A stretch of DNA of 64,000 nt from Reyranella sp. (GTDB lineage: Bacteria; Pseudomonadota; Alphaproteobacteria; Reyranellales; Reyranellaceae): assembly GCF_004297265.1 (NCBI RefSeq), contig NZ_SCUT01000007.1, positions 62,001 through 126,000 of the forward strand, read 5' to 3'. Below are positions 16,160-29,380 of this stretch, in pieces (the stretch's first letter is position 1; each line of letters starts with the position of its first letter). The notes under the pieces are model-generated. The model worked only from the letters and a program-made list of their open reading frames with translations, did no database searches and had not been told where the DNA came from. Position numbers and translations under genes: made by a program.

Positions 16160-18028
16160 CTAACCTCTGCGCGCGAGGTGTGAGCGCGGCTCGAGCAACG
16201 ACGCCAGCACCCGTTCCAGCGTCTCGGCTTCAAGCGGCTTGGCCAGGACGGGAACGTTGGCATAGCGCCGGTCGATGCTGTCGCGCTGGTATCCCGTGAT
16301 GAACACGAAGGGGATGCCCCGCGCGATCAACAGGTCGGCAAGCGGATCGGCCAGTTCGCCCGCGAGATTGAAGTCGAGCAGTGCGCCGTCGAAGCGTTCG
16401 CTGCGCGCGGCGGCCAATCCGTCGGCCAGGCCACCATAGGGCCCAATGACGGTGGCGCCGAGGTCCTCCAGGATGCGCTTGGCCATCATGCCCACCAGCA
16501 CCTCGTCCTCGACCATCAACAGCCGCCGGCCGGCGAGGCTGCGCGGCCGATGGCTCGGCGTCTCGCGTGGGCCTTCCACCAACGGCTTCTGCGCCGGCGC
16601 AGGGCCGACGATCTGGGCGCGTGGAATGGAGAGGCGGCAATGCAGGCCCTCCGGCCGCCAGTCGTAGAATACGCCGCCGCGGAACTGCGCCTCGATCGAG
16701 GAGCGCACGATCGACAGGCCGAATCCCAGCGACTTGGGCTCGACCGCCGGCGGCCCTCCCGTCTCGATCCAGTCGATGACCAAAGCCTGATCGTCGATCT
16801 TCCAGACGAGGCGAAGGTGGCCGTTCTCCGTCGACAGGGCGCCATACTTGGCGGCGTTGGTGGCGAGTTCGTGCACCGCGAGCGCCACAGCCTGCGCGGT
16901 TGCCGGCAGCAGCATGGCCGGCGGACCGCCGGACTCGATGCGCTGGCGGTGGTCGGTACGGTAGGGCGCCAGTTCCTCGTCGACGATCTGGCTGAGATTG
17001 GCGCCCTGCCAGCGCGTCGCCGACAGCAGATTGTGCGTGGCGGCGAGCGCATGGATGCGACCCTCGACGGTCGAGACGAACTCCGCGGTGCTCCTGGCCT
17101 TGGTGAGGCGCAACACCGACAGGACGACGGCCAGCATGTTCTTGGCGCGATGATCGACCTCGCGCGCCAGCACGAGCTGGCGCTCCTCGGCACGCTTGCG
17201 CTCGGTGATGTCGACGGTGACGCCGTTCATGCGCACGGCGATGCCGTCGGAATCGCGCGTGATCACGCCGGCCCCGTAGCACCAGCGGACCTCGCCGCTC
17301 GGCCGGATGACGCGGAACTCGACCTGAAACCGGCTGTCACCCGCTGCAACGATGGTGGCGACCGCGTTCTTCTCGCGGTCCTCGGGATGAATCATCGCTT
17401 CGATGCGCTCGACGGTGGGCTCGAAGGTGGCGCGGTCGACGCCGAAGATTCGATAGGGTCCGTCATCCCACTCGACGTGGCCGGAGGCGATATCGACTTC
17501 CCACGAACCCATGTCGCCGGCGCTGAGCGCGATCGACCGGCGCTCCTCGCTGCGGCGCAGCTGCTCGGTCTGCGCCTCGAGTTCGGCGGTGCGTTCGGCG
17601 ACGCGCTTCTCGAGTTCCTCGTTCATCGCCTCGAGTTCGCGGGTCTTGCGATACAGCTCGATGAAGACGCGGACCTTGGCGCGCAGTACCTCCGGCACCA
17701 CGGGCACCGTCACGTAGTCGACGGCGCCGATCTCGTAGCCGCGCAGATGGTCGGTCTCGGCGATCTGTACCGCCGAGACGAAAATGATGGCGAGCTTCTG
17801 GAAGCGCGGATGCTCGCGGATCATGGCGGCGAGCTGGAAGCCGTCGATCTGCGGCATCACCACGTCGATCAGCACGACCGCGACGTTCTCCAGCTTCAGC
17901 AGCAGTCCGAGCGCCTCGTGCGGCGAGTTGGCCTTCACGAGGTTCTCGCCCAGCTCGCCGAGGATGACCTCGTAGCTCAGCAGCTTGGCCGGCTGATCGT
18001 CGATCAGCAGGATGTCGACCTTGTCCAT
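16160..18028 (-). CDS. Hybrid sensor: REC - coiled coil - PAS - HWE histidine kinase - REC
   Basis: A 622-residue cytoplasmic two-component protein. Receiver 1 spans 1-125 with acceptor Asp55 (VVLIDVVMP), but where the conserved receiver Lys should be it reads YVTVPV, so Lys is missing. A coiled coil at 130-165 is followed by PAS at about 165-280 (GDMGSWEVDI, WCYGAGVITRD) and an HWE-type kinase with His293 in EVDHRAKNML and the N-box HELATNAAKYGAL. Receiver 2 at about 500-620 has acceptor Asp in ALLDFNLAG and Lys in LAKPLE. ATG 18028 was chosen over a TTG at 18049. It starts 24 bases after the poly-HAMP kinase stop, so the pair is one operon and probably one phosphorelay. Confidence 0.9.
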   Translation of the reverse strand: MDKVDILLIDDQPAKLLSYEVILGELGENLVKANSPHEALGLLLKLENVAVVLIDVVMPQIDGFQLAAMIREHPRFQKLAIIFVSAVQIAETDHLRGYEIGAVDYVTVPVVPEVLRAKVRVFIELYRKTRELEAMNEELEKRVAERTAELEAQTEQLRRSEERRSIALSAGDMGSWEVDIASGHVEWDDGPYRIFGVDRATFEPTVERIEAMIHPEDREKNAVATIVAAGDSRFQVEFRVIRPSGEVRWCYGAGVITRDSDGIAVRMNGVTVDITERKRAEERQLVLAREVDHRAKNMLAVVLSVLRLTKARSTAEFVSTVEGRIHALAATHNLLSATRWQGANLSQIVDEELAPYRTDHRQRIESGGPPAMLLPATAQAVALAVHELATNAAKYGALSTENGHLRLVWKIDDQALVIDWIETGGPPAVEPKSLGFGLSIVRSSIEAQFRGGVFYDWRPEGLHCRLSIPRAQIVGPAPAQKPLVEGPRETPSHRPRSLAGRRLLMVEDEVLVGMMAKRILEDLGATVIGPYGGLADGLAAARSERFDGALLDFNLAGELADPLADLLIARGIPFVFITGYQRDSIDRRYANVPVLAKPLEAETLERVLASLLEPRSHLARRG

Positions 18029-18051
18029 GGGGGCTGGTGCCTCGGCCAAGA

Positions 18052-23508
<5,457 letters not shown>

Positions 23509-23657
23509 CTTGGTGAGCCCCCCATCTTATGGGAGCGCAGCGTGAGGATTTATTTCGGTTCCGCTGGAACCCGTTCCACACGCGGTCACACCTCCCGCAA
23601 CGGTTCATAACGCCGATCGCTGCGCTGGGTTGCATGGAATGCAGCTCTTATCATAGA

Positions 23658-23670
23658 GTGGTCAGACCAC
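23658..23670. promoter_or_regulatory. Candidate FadR/GntR-type operator
   Basis: GTGGTCAGACCAC is a perfect 6+1+6 palindrome and contains TGGTnnnACCA, the core recognised by FadR-subfamily regulators. It lies 12 bases upstream of the GTG start of the FadR-type regulator gene, ideal for autoregulation. A looser partner, CTGACCA at 23674-23680, repeats half the site. Confidence 0.6.
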
Positions 23671-23682
23671 GGACTGACCAAG

Positions 23683-24438
23683 GTGGAAATGCTCGATATC
23701 GTCCGCCAGGACAATGAGGAACCGTCGACCGGCGCCGGCCGCGTCTTCACCTTCTTCCGCGACCGACTCCTGTCGGGCGAGCTGAAGGCGGGCGATCGGC
23801 TGCTGGGCGAGCGCGAGCTGGCGCTGGCGCTGGGCGTTAGCCGGCCGGTGCTGCGTGAGGCGCTGCGCTCGCTCGCCATGCTGGGCCTGCTCGACATCCG
23901 CCACGGCCGCGGCGCCTACGTGCGCTCGGCCGATGCCTCGGTCCTGGGGCAGGCGCTGACGCTCTGCCTGGCGCCCGAGCCCAACATCCTCGACGACGTC
24001 CTGCAGGCCCGCATCGCCATCGAATGCCAGGCCATTCGGCTGGCCTGCCTCAGGGCCAGCGAACGCGATCTTCAGGCCATCGCAGCCCTGCTCGATACGC
24101 TGGTCGATTCGCTCGACGATCCCGAGCGCGGTGGCGGCACCGACTACGCGTTCCATCTTGCCATCGTGCGGGCGAGCGGCAGCGGCGCCCTCATGAAGAT
24201 CTACGAGGCGATCTCGCCGCTGCTGATGCGCAGCCATGTCGAGCGCCGCCGCGACACGTTCCGAGAGCCTGCGATCACCTCGGGCCTCGTCGATGCCCAT
24301 CGCCAGGTTTTCCTGGCGCTGGCGGAGCGGAACCCCGACGAGGCCGAACGGCGGCTGCGGGAGCATTTCGCGATCGGCGACGGGCTGCGTCGCAACAACC
24401 TGATCTCCACCTATCAAAGACAGGGCATGGATACATGA
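23683..24438 (+). CDS. FadR-subfamily GntR transcriptional regulator
   Basis: A 251-residue repressor-type regulator. Residues 18-85 form the winged helix (FRDRLLSGELKAGDRLLGERELA, then GVSRPVLREALRSLAMLGLL), and 95-230 the all-helical FCD ligand domain with candidate metal His residues in YAFHLAI, DAHRQVF and REHF. FCD regulators respond to organic acids, sugar acids or amino acids. The start is GTG 23683 or ATG 23689; neither has a strong ribosome site. Its stop overlaps the start of the isomerase gene (ATGA), and the transporter genes follow, so it probably controls this operon and itself through the palindrome just upstream. Confidence 0.88.
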   Translation: MEMLDIVRQDNEEPSTGAGRVFTFFRDRLLSGELKAGDRLLGERELALALGVSRPVLREALRSLAMLGLLDIRHGRGAYVRSADASVLGQALTLCLAPEPNILDDVLQARIAIECQAIRLACLRASERDLQAIAALLDTLVDSLDDPERGGGTDYAFHLAIVRASGSGALMKIYEAISPLLMRSHVERRRDTFREPAITSGLVDAHRQVFLALAERNPDEAERRLREHFAIGDGLRRNNLISTYQRQGMDT

Positions 24439-24881
24439 AGATCGTCGTCGGATCGGATCACGCAGGCTTTCCGATGAAGGCCGAACTGCTCGCTTTCCTG
24501 CGCGAGCGCGGACACGAAGTCGATGATGTCGGCTCCTACGATCCCGACCCGGTCGACTTTCCCGACATCGCGCGCAAGGTCGCGGCGGCGATCACCTCGG
24601 GGAGGGCCGAGCGCGGCCTGATGGTGTGCGGCACCGGTGTCGGCGCCTCGATCGGCGCCAACAAGATGAAGGGCATCCGCGCCGCGGTGTGCCACGACGT
24701 TCATTCGGCGCACCAGTGCGTCGAGCATGACGACGTCAACGTGATGTGCATCGGCGCGCAGATCGTCGGTCCCTGGCTCGCCAAGGACCTGATCGCGGCC
24801 TACCTCGACGCTAAGTTCTCGACGGCGGAGGAGTTCCGTCGCCGCGTGGCCAAGCTCGCAGAGATGGATGCGGGCCGCTAG
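24435..24881 (+). CDS. rpiB: RpiB/LacAB-type sugar phosphate isomerase
   Basis: A 148-residue cytoplasmic aldose-ketose isomerase of the RpiB/LacAB/DerI group. GSDHAGFPMK at 6-15, catalytic-type Cys65 in VCGTGVGASIGANK and the phosphate-binding HDDVNVMCIGAQ segment are all present. Authentic RpiB converts ribose 5-phosphate to ribulose 5-phosphate; relatives act on allose-, galactose- or erythrulose-phosphates. Its overlap with a GntR regulator and position ahead of an ABC importer suggest a dedicated catabolic isomerase rather than the housekeeping pentose-phosphate enzyme (inference). Confidence 0.88.
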   Translation: MKIVVGSDHAGFPMKAELLAFLRERGHEVDDVGSYDPDPVDFPDIARKVAAAITSGRAERGLMVCGTGVGASIGANKMKGIRAAVCHDVHSAHQCVEHDDVNVMCIGAQIVGPWLAKDLIAAYLDAKFSTAEEFRRRVAKLAEMDAGR

Positions 24882-24918
24882 AGTCCGGACAACAACGAAA
24901 AGAGAGATGGAGGAAACG

Positions 24919-25713
24919 ATGAGAAAGATGATGACGGCCGTCGCGGTCGCGGCGGTGGCGATGATGGGTGCCGTGCAGGTCGCCAATGCCGACGCACTCG
25001 ATGATATCAAGAAGTCGGGCAAGATCCGCATCGCCGTCGATCTCGGCGTGCCGCCCTACGGCATGACCGACGACAAGATGCAGCCGACCGGCTCCGACAT
25101 CGAGACGGCCAAGCTGCTCGCCAAGGATTGGGGCCTCCAGTTCGAGCATGTGCCGACCACCGGCGCGTCCCGCATTCCCTCGCTGCAGACTGGCAAGGCT
25201 GACCTCGTGATCTCGACCCTGTCGATCACGCCGGAGCGGGCCAAGGTGATCGACTTCTCGCTGGGCTATGCCGTCCTGCGCACCGTCATCGCCGCGCCCA
25301 AGAGCGTGAACGTGAAGAGCCTCGCCGATCTCGACGGCAAGACCGTCGGTACCGTGCGCGGCACGACGCACGACACCCAACTCACCAAGGAAGGGCCCAA
25401 GGGCATGAAGCTGGTGCGCTACGAGGACGATGCCACCGAGGCGCAGGCCTTCCTGAGCGGGCAGGTCGACATCTTCTCCACCGCCGAGCTGCTGGTCGCG
25501 CCGATCGACAAGAAGAACCCGGCCCGCCAGGTCGAGGTCAAGTTCGTGCTCGACACCTTCAAGCTCGCCGTCGGCGTCAAGAAGGACGAGACGCGGCTGG
25601 TCGAGGAGGTCAACAAGTGGATCCTGGCCAACCTCAAGAACGGCAAGCTGGACGAGATCTACAAGAAGTTCCACGGCAACGGCCTGCCCGAGGTCATCCT
25701 GACCCAGAAGTAG
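24919..25713 (+). CDS. Polar amino-acid-type ABC importer, family 3 binding protein
   Basis: A 264-residue periplasmic binding protein. Signal peptide residues 1-24 (MTAVAVAAVAMMGAVQVANA). The mature part opens DALDDIKKSGKIRIAVDLGVPPYG and has the ligand-site pattern TGSDIETAKLLAKDWG, DLVISTLSITPERAKVIDFS and TVGTVRGTTHDTQL, typical of His/Gln/Arg-type receptors. The ATG at 24919 follows GGAGG. It lies between the isomerase and two permease genes of the same operon. The ligand could be an amino acid, but the isomerase neighbour leaves open an amino sugar or sugar acid derivative. Confidence 0.9.
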   Translation: MRKMMTAVAVAAVAMMGAVQVANADALDDIKKSGKIRIAVDLGVPPYGMTDDKMQPTGSDIETAKLLAKDWGLQFEHVPTTGASRIPSLQTGKADLVISTLSITPERAKVIDFSLGYAVLRTVIAAPKSVNVKSLADLDGKTVGTVRGTTHDTQLTKEGPKGMKLVRYEDDATEAQAFLSGQVDIFSTAELLVAPIDKKNPARQVEVKFVLDTFKLAVGVKKDETRLVEEVNKWILANLKNGKLDEIYKKFHGNGLPEVILTQK

Positions 25714-25745
25714 CCAGCGGAAAGGGGGGCGGCTCGGGCTGAGCC

Positions 25746-26429
25746 ATGTCGTACAAGTTCGATTTCGCCTTCCTGGCCGACAGGTGGCCGGACTTCGTGG
25801 CGGGCGCCTGGCTCACCGTGCAGCTCACCGTGGCGTCGATCGCGCTGGGCTTCGTGGTGGGCACGGTGTGCGCGCTGGCGCGTGTCTATGGCGGGCCGGT
25901 CCTGCGGCGGCTGGTCGGCATCTATGTCGAGACGATCCGCAACACGCCGCTGCTGATCCAGATATTCCTCGTCTATTTCGGCCTCTCCAGCCTCGGCCTG
26001 AAGCTCAGCGCCGAGGTCTCCGCCATCGTGGCGCTCACGGTCAACATGGGCGCCTACACCACCGAGATCATGCGGGCCGGCATCCAGTCGATCCAGCGCA
26101 CCCAGCTCGAGGCCGCGGACTGCCTCGGCCTCACGAAGATGCAAACGATCCTGCATGTCGTTCTGTTGCCGGCCATGGAACGGGTCTATCCCGCACTCTC
26201 CAGCCAGTTCGTGCTGCTGATGCTGGCCTCGTCCATCACCTCGCAGATCTCGGCCGAGGAGCTGACGGCCACGGCCAATCTCGTCCAGTCCGACACCTAC
26301 CGCAGCTTCGAGGTCTACATGATCGTGGCGGTGGTCTATCTCGCCCTTTCGGCGCTGTATCGCTTCGCCCTGTGGGCGATCGGGCTGGTGCTGTTCGAAC
26401 GCCGCCGCCGGCTGGGCACGCCGCTGTGA
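25746..26429 (+). CDS. Polar amino-acid-type ABC permease 1
   Basis: A 227-residue HisM/GlnP-family permease. Helices near 20-45 and 55-85, then the conserved YVETIRNTPLLIQIFLVYFG and the EAA-like loop MRAGIQSIQRTQLEAADCLG before the C-terminal helices. A short GGCTC/GAGCC hairpin lies immediately before the start and no strong ribosome site is visible. Its stop overlaps the GTG start of the second permease by four bases, so both are made in equal amounts and likely form the membrane heterodimer. Confidence 0.9.
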   Translation: MSYKFDFAFLADRWPDFVAGAWLTVQLTVASIALGFVVGTVCALARVYGGPVLRRLVGIYVETIRNTPLLIQIFLVYFGLSSLGLKLSAEVSAIVALTVNMGAYTTEIMRAGIQSIQRTQLEAADCLGLTKMQTILHVVLLPAMERVYPALSSQFVLLMLASSITSQISAEELTATANLVQSDTYRSFEVYMIVAVVYLALSALYRFALWAIGLVLFERRRRLGTPL

Positions 26430-27076
26430 TCCAGCTCAGCGCCAACCATATCCTCTACCTCGTCGAGGCCGCGCGCTGGACGGTGCTGCTGTCGCTCATC
26501 GCCTTCGCGGGCGGCGCACTGGTCGGTCTGCCGCTGGCGCTGATGCGCGTAGCCCGGTCGCGCCTCCTGCGCGGCCTCGCTGGCATCTACATCCAGATCA
26601 TCCAGGGCACGCCGTTGCTGATCGTCCTGTTCCTGTCCTATTTCGGACTGGGCATTGTGGGCTTCAAGCTCGATCCGCTGGTCGCCGCCGGTCTCTCGCT
26701 CACGATCTACGCCGCGGCCTTCCTCGCGGAAATCTGGCGCGGCTGCATCGAGGCGGTGCCGAAGACCCAGTGGGAGGCGTCGGACTGCCTGGGGCTGAAC
26801 CCGTTCCAGCAATATGCCTACGTGATCCTGCCCCAGGCCGTGCGCATCGCCACGCCGCCCACCGTGGGCTTCATGGTGCAGATCGTGAAGAACACATCGC
26901 TCGCTTCGGTGATCGGCTTCGTCGAACTGGCGCGCGCCGGGCAGATCGTCAACAACTCGACCTTCGAGCCGTTCGCGATCTTCGCCATCGTCGGCGCGAT
27001 CTATTTCGCCATCTGCTATCCGCTGTCGCTGGCGAGCCGCCATCTCGAGAGGAAGGTCCATGCCGGTAGAGGGTGA
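26426..27076 (+). CDS. Polar amino-acid-type ABC permease 2
   Basis: A 216-residue permease starting with GTG that overlaps the previous TGA (GTGA). It carries IYIQIIQGTPLLIVLFLSYFG and the EAA loop IWRGCIEAVPKTQWEASDCLGL, parallel to the first permease. Longer upstream open frame in the same register is only the shadow of permease 1. Its last 17 bases overlap the ATPase gene. Confidence 0.9.
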   Translation: MIQLSANHILYLVEAARWTVLLSLIAFAGGALVGLPLALMRVARSRLLRGLAGIYIQIIQGTPLLIVLFLSYFGLGIVGFKLDPLVAAGLSLTIYAAAFLAEIWRGCIEAVPKTQWEASDCLGLNPFQQYAYVILPQAVRIATPPTVGFMVQIVKNTSLASVIGFVELARAGQIVNNSTFEPFAIFAIVGAIYFAICYPLSLASRHLERKVHAGRG

Positions 27077-27806
27077 CACCGTGATCCGGATCAAGGACGT
27101 CGTGAAGGAATTCGGGCCGCTGCGCGTGCTCGACGGCGTCGGCTTCGACGTGGCGCGGGGGCAGACCGTGGCGATCGTCGGTCGCAGCGGGTCGGGCAAG
27201 AGCACGCTGCTGCGCTGCATTGCCGGACTGGAAACGATCCAGGGCGGCACGATCGAAGTCTGTGGCCATGCGGTCGGCCGGCCGGGCAGCGAGGCGCGCG
27301 CCCAGTTGCGGCGCGACGTCGGCATGGTGTTCCAGAGCTACAATCTCTTCCCGCATCTCACGGTCGAACGGAACATCACCCTGGCGCTCACCCTGGTGAA
27401 GAAGCAACCGAAGGAGGAGGCCAGGAAGGTCGCCGCCGAGGTCCTGGGCCTGGTCGGTCTCACCGACAAGCGGCTCTCCTATCCCGAGCAGCTTTCGGGT
27501 GGCCAGCAGCAGCGCGTCGCCATCGCGCGGTCGCTGGCGCTGAAGCCGCAGGTCATGCTGTTCGACGAGGTCACCTCGGCGCTCGATCCAGAACTCACCG
27601 CCGAGGTGCTGGCCGTGATGGAGGACCTGGCCCGGCGCGGCATGACGATGATCACCGTCACGCACGAGATGGGGTTTGCCCGACGCGTGGCCGACCTCGT
27701 CGTGTTCATGTACCACGGCAAGGTCTGGGAGATCGGACCGACGGCCGAATTGTTCGCCGATCCGAAGACGGCCGAGTTCAGGCAGTTCGTCGGCAGCGAA
27801 CTCTAG
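27060..27806 (+). CDS. Polar amino-acid-type ABC importer ATPase
   Basis: A 248-residue GlnQ/HisP-type ATPase, last gene of the operon. Walker A GRSGSGKST at 41-49, Q-loop FQSYNLFPH, signature LSGGQQQR, Walker B MLFDEV and switch His in TVTHEMGF are intact. The ATG at 27060 follows AGGAAGG inside the end of the permease gene. Together with the two permeases and the binding protein this completes a functional importer. Confidence 0.92.
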   Translation: MPVEGDTVIRIKDVVKEFGPLRVLDGVGFDVARGQTVAIVGRSGSGKSTLLRCIAGLETIQGGTIEVCGHAVGRPGSEARAQLRRDVGMVFQSYNLFPHLTVERNITLALTLVKKQPKEEARKVAAEVLGLVGLTDKRLSYPEQLSGGQQQRVAIARSLALKPQVMLFDEVTSALDPELTAEVLAVMEDLARRGMTMITVTHEMGFARRVADLVVFMYHGKVWEIGPTAELFADPKTAEFRQFVGSEL

Positions 27807-27809
27807 CTG

Positions 27810-28502
27810 TCACTGCCCGGCGAACTGCATCGCCTCGCGGCGCCCCGCCTGTTCGTTGGCCATCATCACGAGCCCGTAGGTCACCACCACGGTGAACACG
27901 ATCGTGGCGTAGAGCGTGTAGGGATGCGTCGCCGCTGCAGCGCCCGGCGGCAGGATGTGGACCACCTCGCAGCCCAGGACTCCGGCGCGGACGACGCGGG
28001 CGATCCCGAGACCTGCGAAGGCGAGGGCCGCCGGCAGCCGGCTGTGCAGATCGTCCTTGTGGCGGCCCCGCCTGATCTCCCAGGCGGAGGCCAGTCCCAG
28101 CAAACCGAGGAGCAGGGAGAAGGGGATCGAAGCCGCCTGTCGTCCCACACCGAGGGCTCTCAGGACGACGAACAAAGCGAGGAAGGCTGCGCTGATGCCG
28201 ACAGCGATGGCAATCAGCCGGACCAGGTCAGTGCGGCCCTGATTGGCGAAACGCAGGCTCAACCACATCGCGGCAAAACCCGCGACGATCATCATGTCGG
28301 CAGCCAGGACGGGGGCCAGATCGGCCTGGGCGATGCGGACGCGCAGGATGAGCGCGCCGAGGACGGTCAGCAGCAGGGCTGCTGCCCAGGCACGAAGGCC
28401 CGGCGCATTGCGATGGTGGTACCAGGTCAGGAGCGCCGCGCCCGCGCTGGCGACTGTGACGATGCCGCCGATCAGGTAGAGCGTCTTGACGTTCAGTTCC
28501 AT
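27810..28502 (-). CDS. Seven-helix membrane protein of unknown function
   Basis: A 230-residue inner-membrane protein with seven predicted helices, for example LYLIGGIVTVASAGAALLTW, AWAAALLLTVLGALIL and TLYATIVFTVVVTYGLVMM. The layout is that of the membrane sensor half found ahead of GGDEF domains in soil proteobacteria, but here no output domain follows, so it is a free-standing version or a truncated sensor. It begins six bases after the stop of the solute-binding-like gene on the same strand and converges with the ABC ATPase gene three bases away. Confidence 0.65.
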   Translation of the reverse strand: MELNVKTLYLIGGIVTVASAGAALLTWYHHRNAPGLRAWAAALLLTVLGALILRVRIAQADLAPVLAADMMIVAGFAAMWLSLRFANQGRTDLVRLIAIAVGISAAFLALFVVLRALGVGRQAASIPFSLLLGLLGLASAWEIRRGRHKDDLHSRLPAALAFAGLGIARVVRAGVLGCEVVHILPPGAAAATHPYTLYATIVFTVVVTYGLVMMANEQAGRREAMQFAGQ

Positions 28503-28508
28503 GTACGG

Positions 28509-29234
28509 TCAGGCGGGCGGCGCGACGGAGAGACCCTTGACCTTGTGACGGTCGATGAAGCCCTGGACCAGGCCGGACTTCTTGGCTTTCTCGACGAAGT
28601 CGGCAAGGAACGCCGCACCCTCGACATTGGGCTTGGCCGTGCCGACGGCTTGCTGGACCGCGGTGAACTTGCCGTCGAGGATCTTCAGGCCCGGCGCCTT
28701 CTCGACATCCTTGAGGAGGCCGGGGCGGAGGCCTGCCAGCACCTCGAGCTTGTCGGACATGAACTTCTCATAGGCGGCGTCGAGGCCGCTCACCTGCACC
28801 AGCGTGGCGTTCCGGATGTTGTTCACCAGCCAGAGATCGTAGGCGGAGCGGGCGGAGACGGCGATGCGCACGCCCTTCCTGTCGACATCGGCGATCGATT
28901 TGATGGGAGAGCCTTCGGGCACCATGTAGGTCGCCTCGATCTCGACATAGGCGGCGGTGAACTGGATCTTCTCGGCGCGTTGCGGCTCGGCGCCGATCAG
29001 GCCGATGTCCCATACGTCCTTGCCGACCTGGTCGCCGAGCTCGCCGGGAGACTTGAAAGTCACGTACTTCACGGGCACGCCCAGGGCGGCCGCGATCTCG
29101 CGCGCCATGTCGGGGGCGACCCCGGTCGGGTCGCCGCTGTCGCTGCGGCCCGTGACCAGCAGGAAATTGGAGAGATTGATGCCGGCGCGCAGGACGCCGG
29201 TGGGGGCAAGTTGGGCTCGGACCTTGTCGTTCAT
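28509..29234 (-). CDS. Family 3 solute-binding-like protein without signal peptide
   Basis: A 241-residue protein with a family 3 binding fold: VLRAGINLSNFLLVTGR, PDMAREIAAALGVPVKY, WDIGLIGAEPQRAEKIQFT and IAVSARSAYDLWL. Unlike the transporter receptors here it starts directly with the domain (MNDKVRAQLAPTG) and has no export signal, so it would stay in the cytoplasm unless the start is misplaced. It is co-transcribed with a seven-helix membrane protein, which suggests ligand sensing rather than transport (inference). Substrate unknown. Confidence 0.75.
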   Translation of the reverse strand: MNDKVRAQLAPTGVLRAGINLSNFLLVTGRSDSGDPTGVAPDMAREIAAALGVPVKYVTFKSPGELGDQVGKDVWDIGLIGAEPQRAEKIQFTAAYVEIEATYMVPEGSPIKSIADVDRKGVRIAVSARSAYDLWLVNNIRNATLVQVSGLDAAYEKFMSDKLEVLAGLRPGLLKDVEKAPGLKILDGKFTAVQQAVGTAKPNVEGAAFLADFVEKAKKSGLVQGFIDRHKVKGLSVAPPA

Positions 29235-29380
29235 GCCGGCAGTCTATGGCTAACCGGCATCGGATGGTAGGTTGATGAGCATGTCCTGCCAGTTCACGAG
29301 CCGCGTTGCGGTGCAGCTAGGCGAAATTGATGCGGTCCAGTCACAGCGCCGGCCCGTCCGTTCGCGCTAGACTGGCACTC

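Noticed and set aside
15864-16163. Plus-strand Ser/Arg-rich open frame between phosphatase and HWE kinase
   Set aside because: The opposing 70-residue gene has an excellent ribosome site; this frame has none and low-complexity content.
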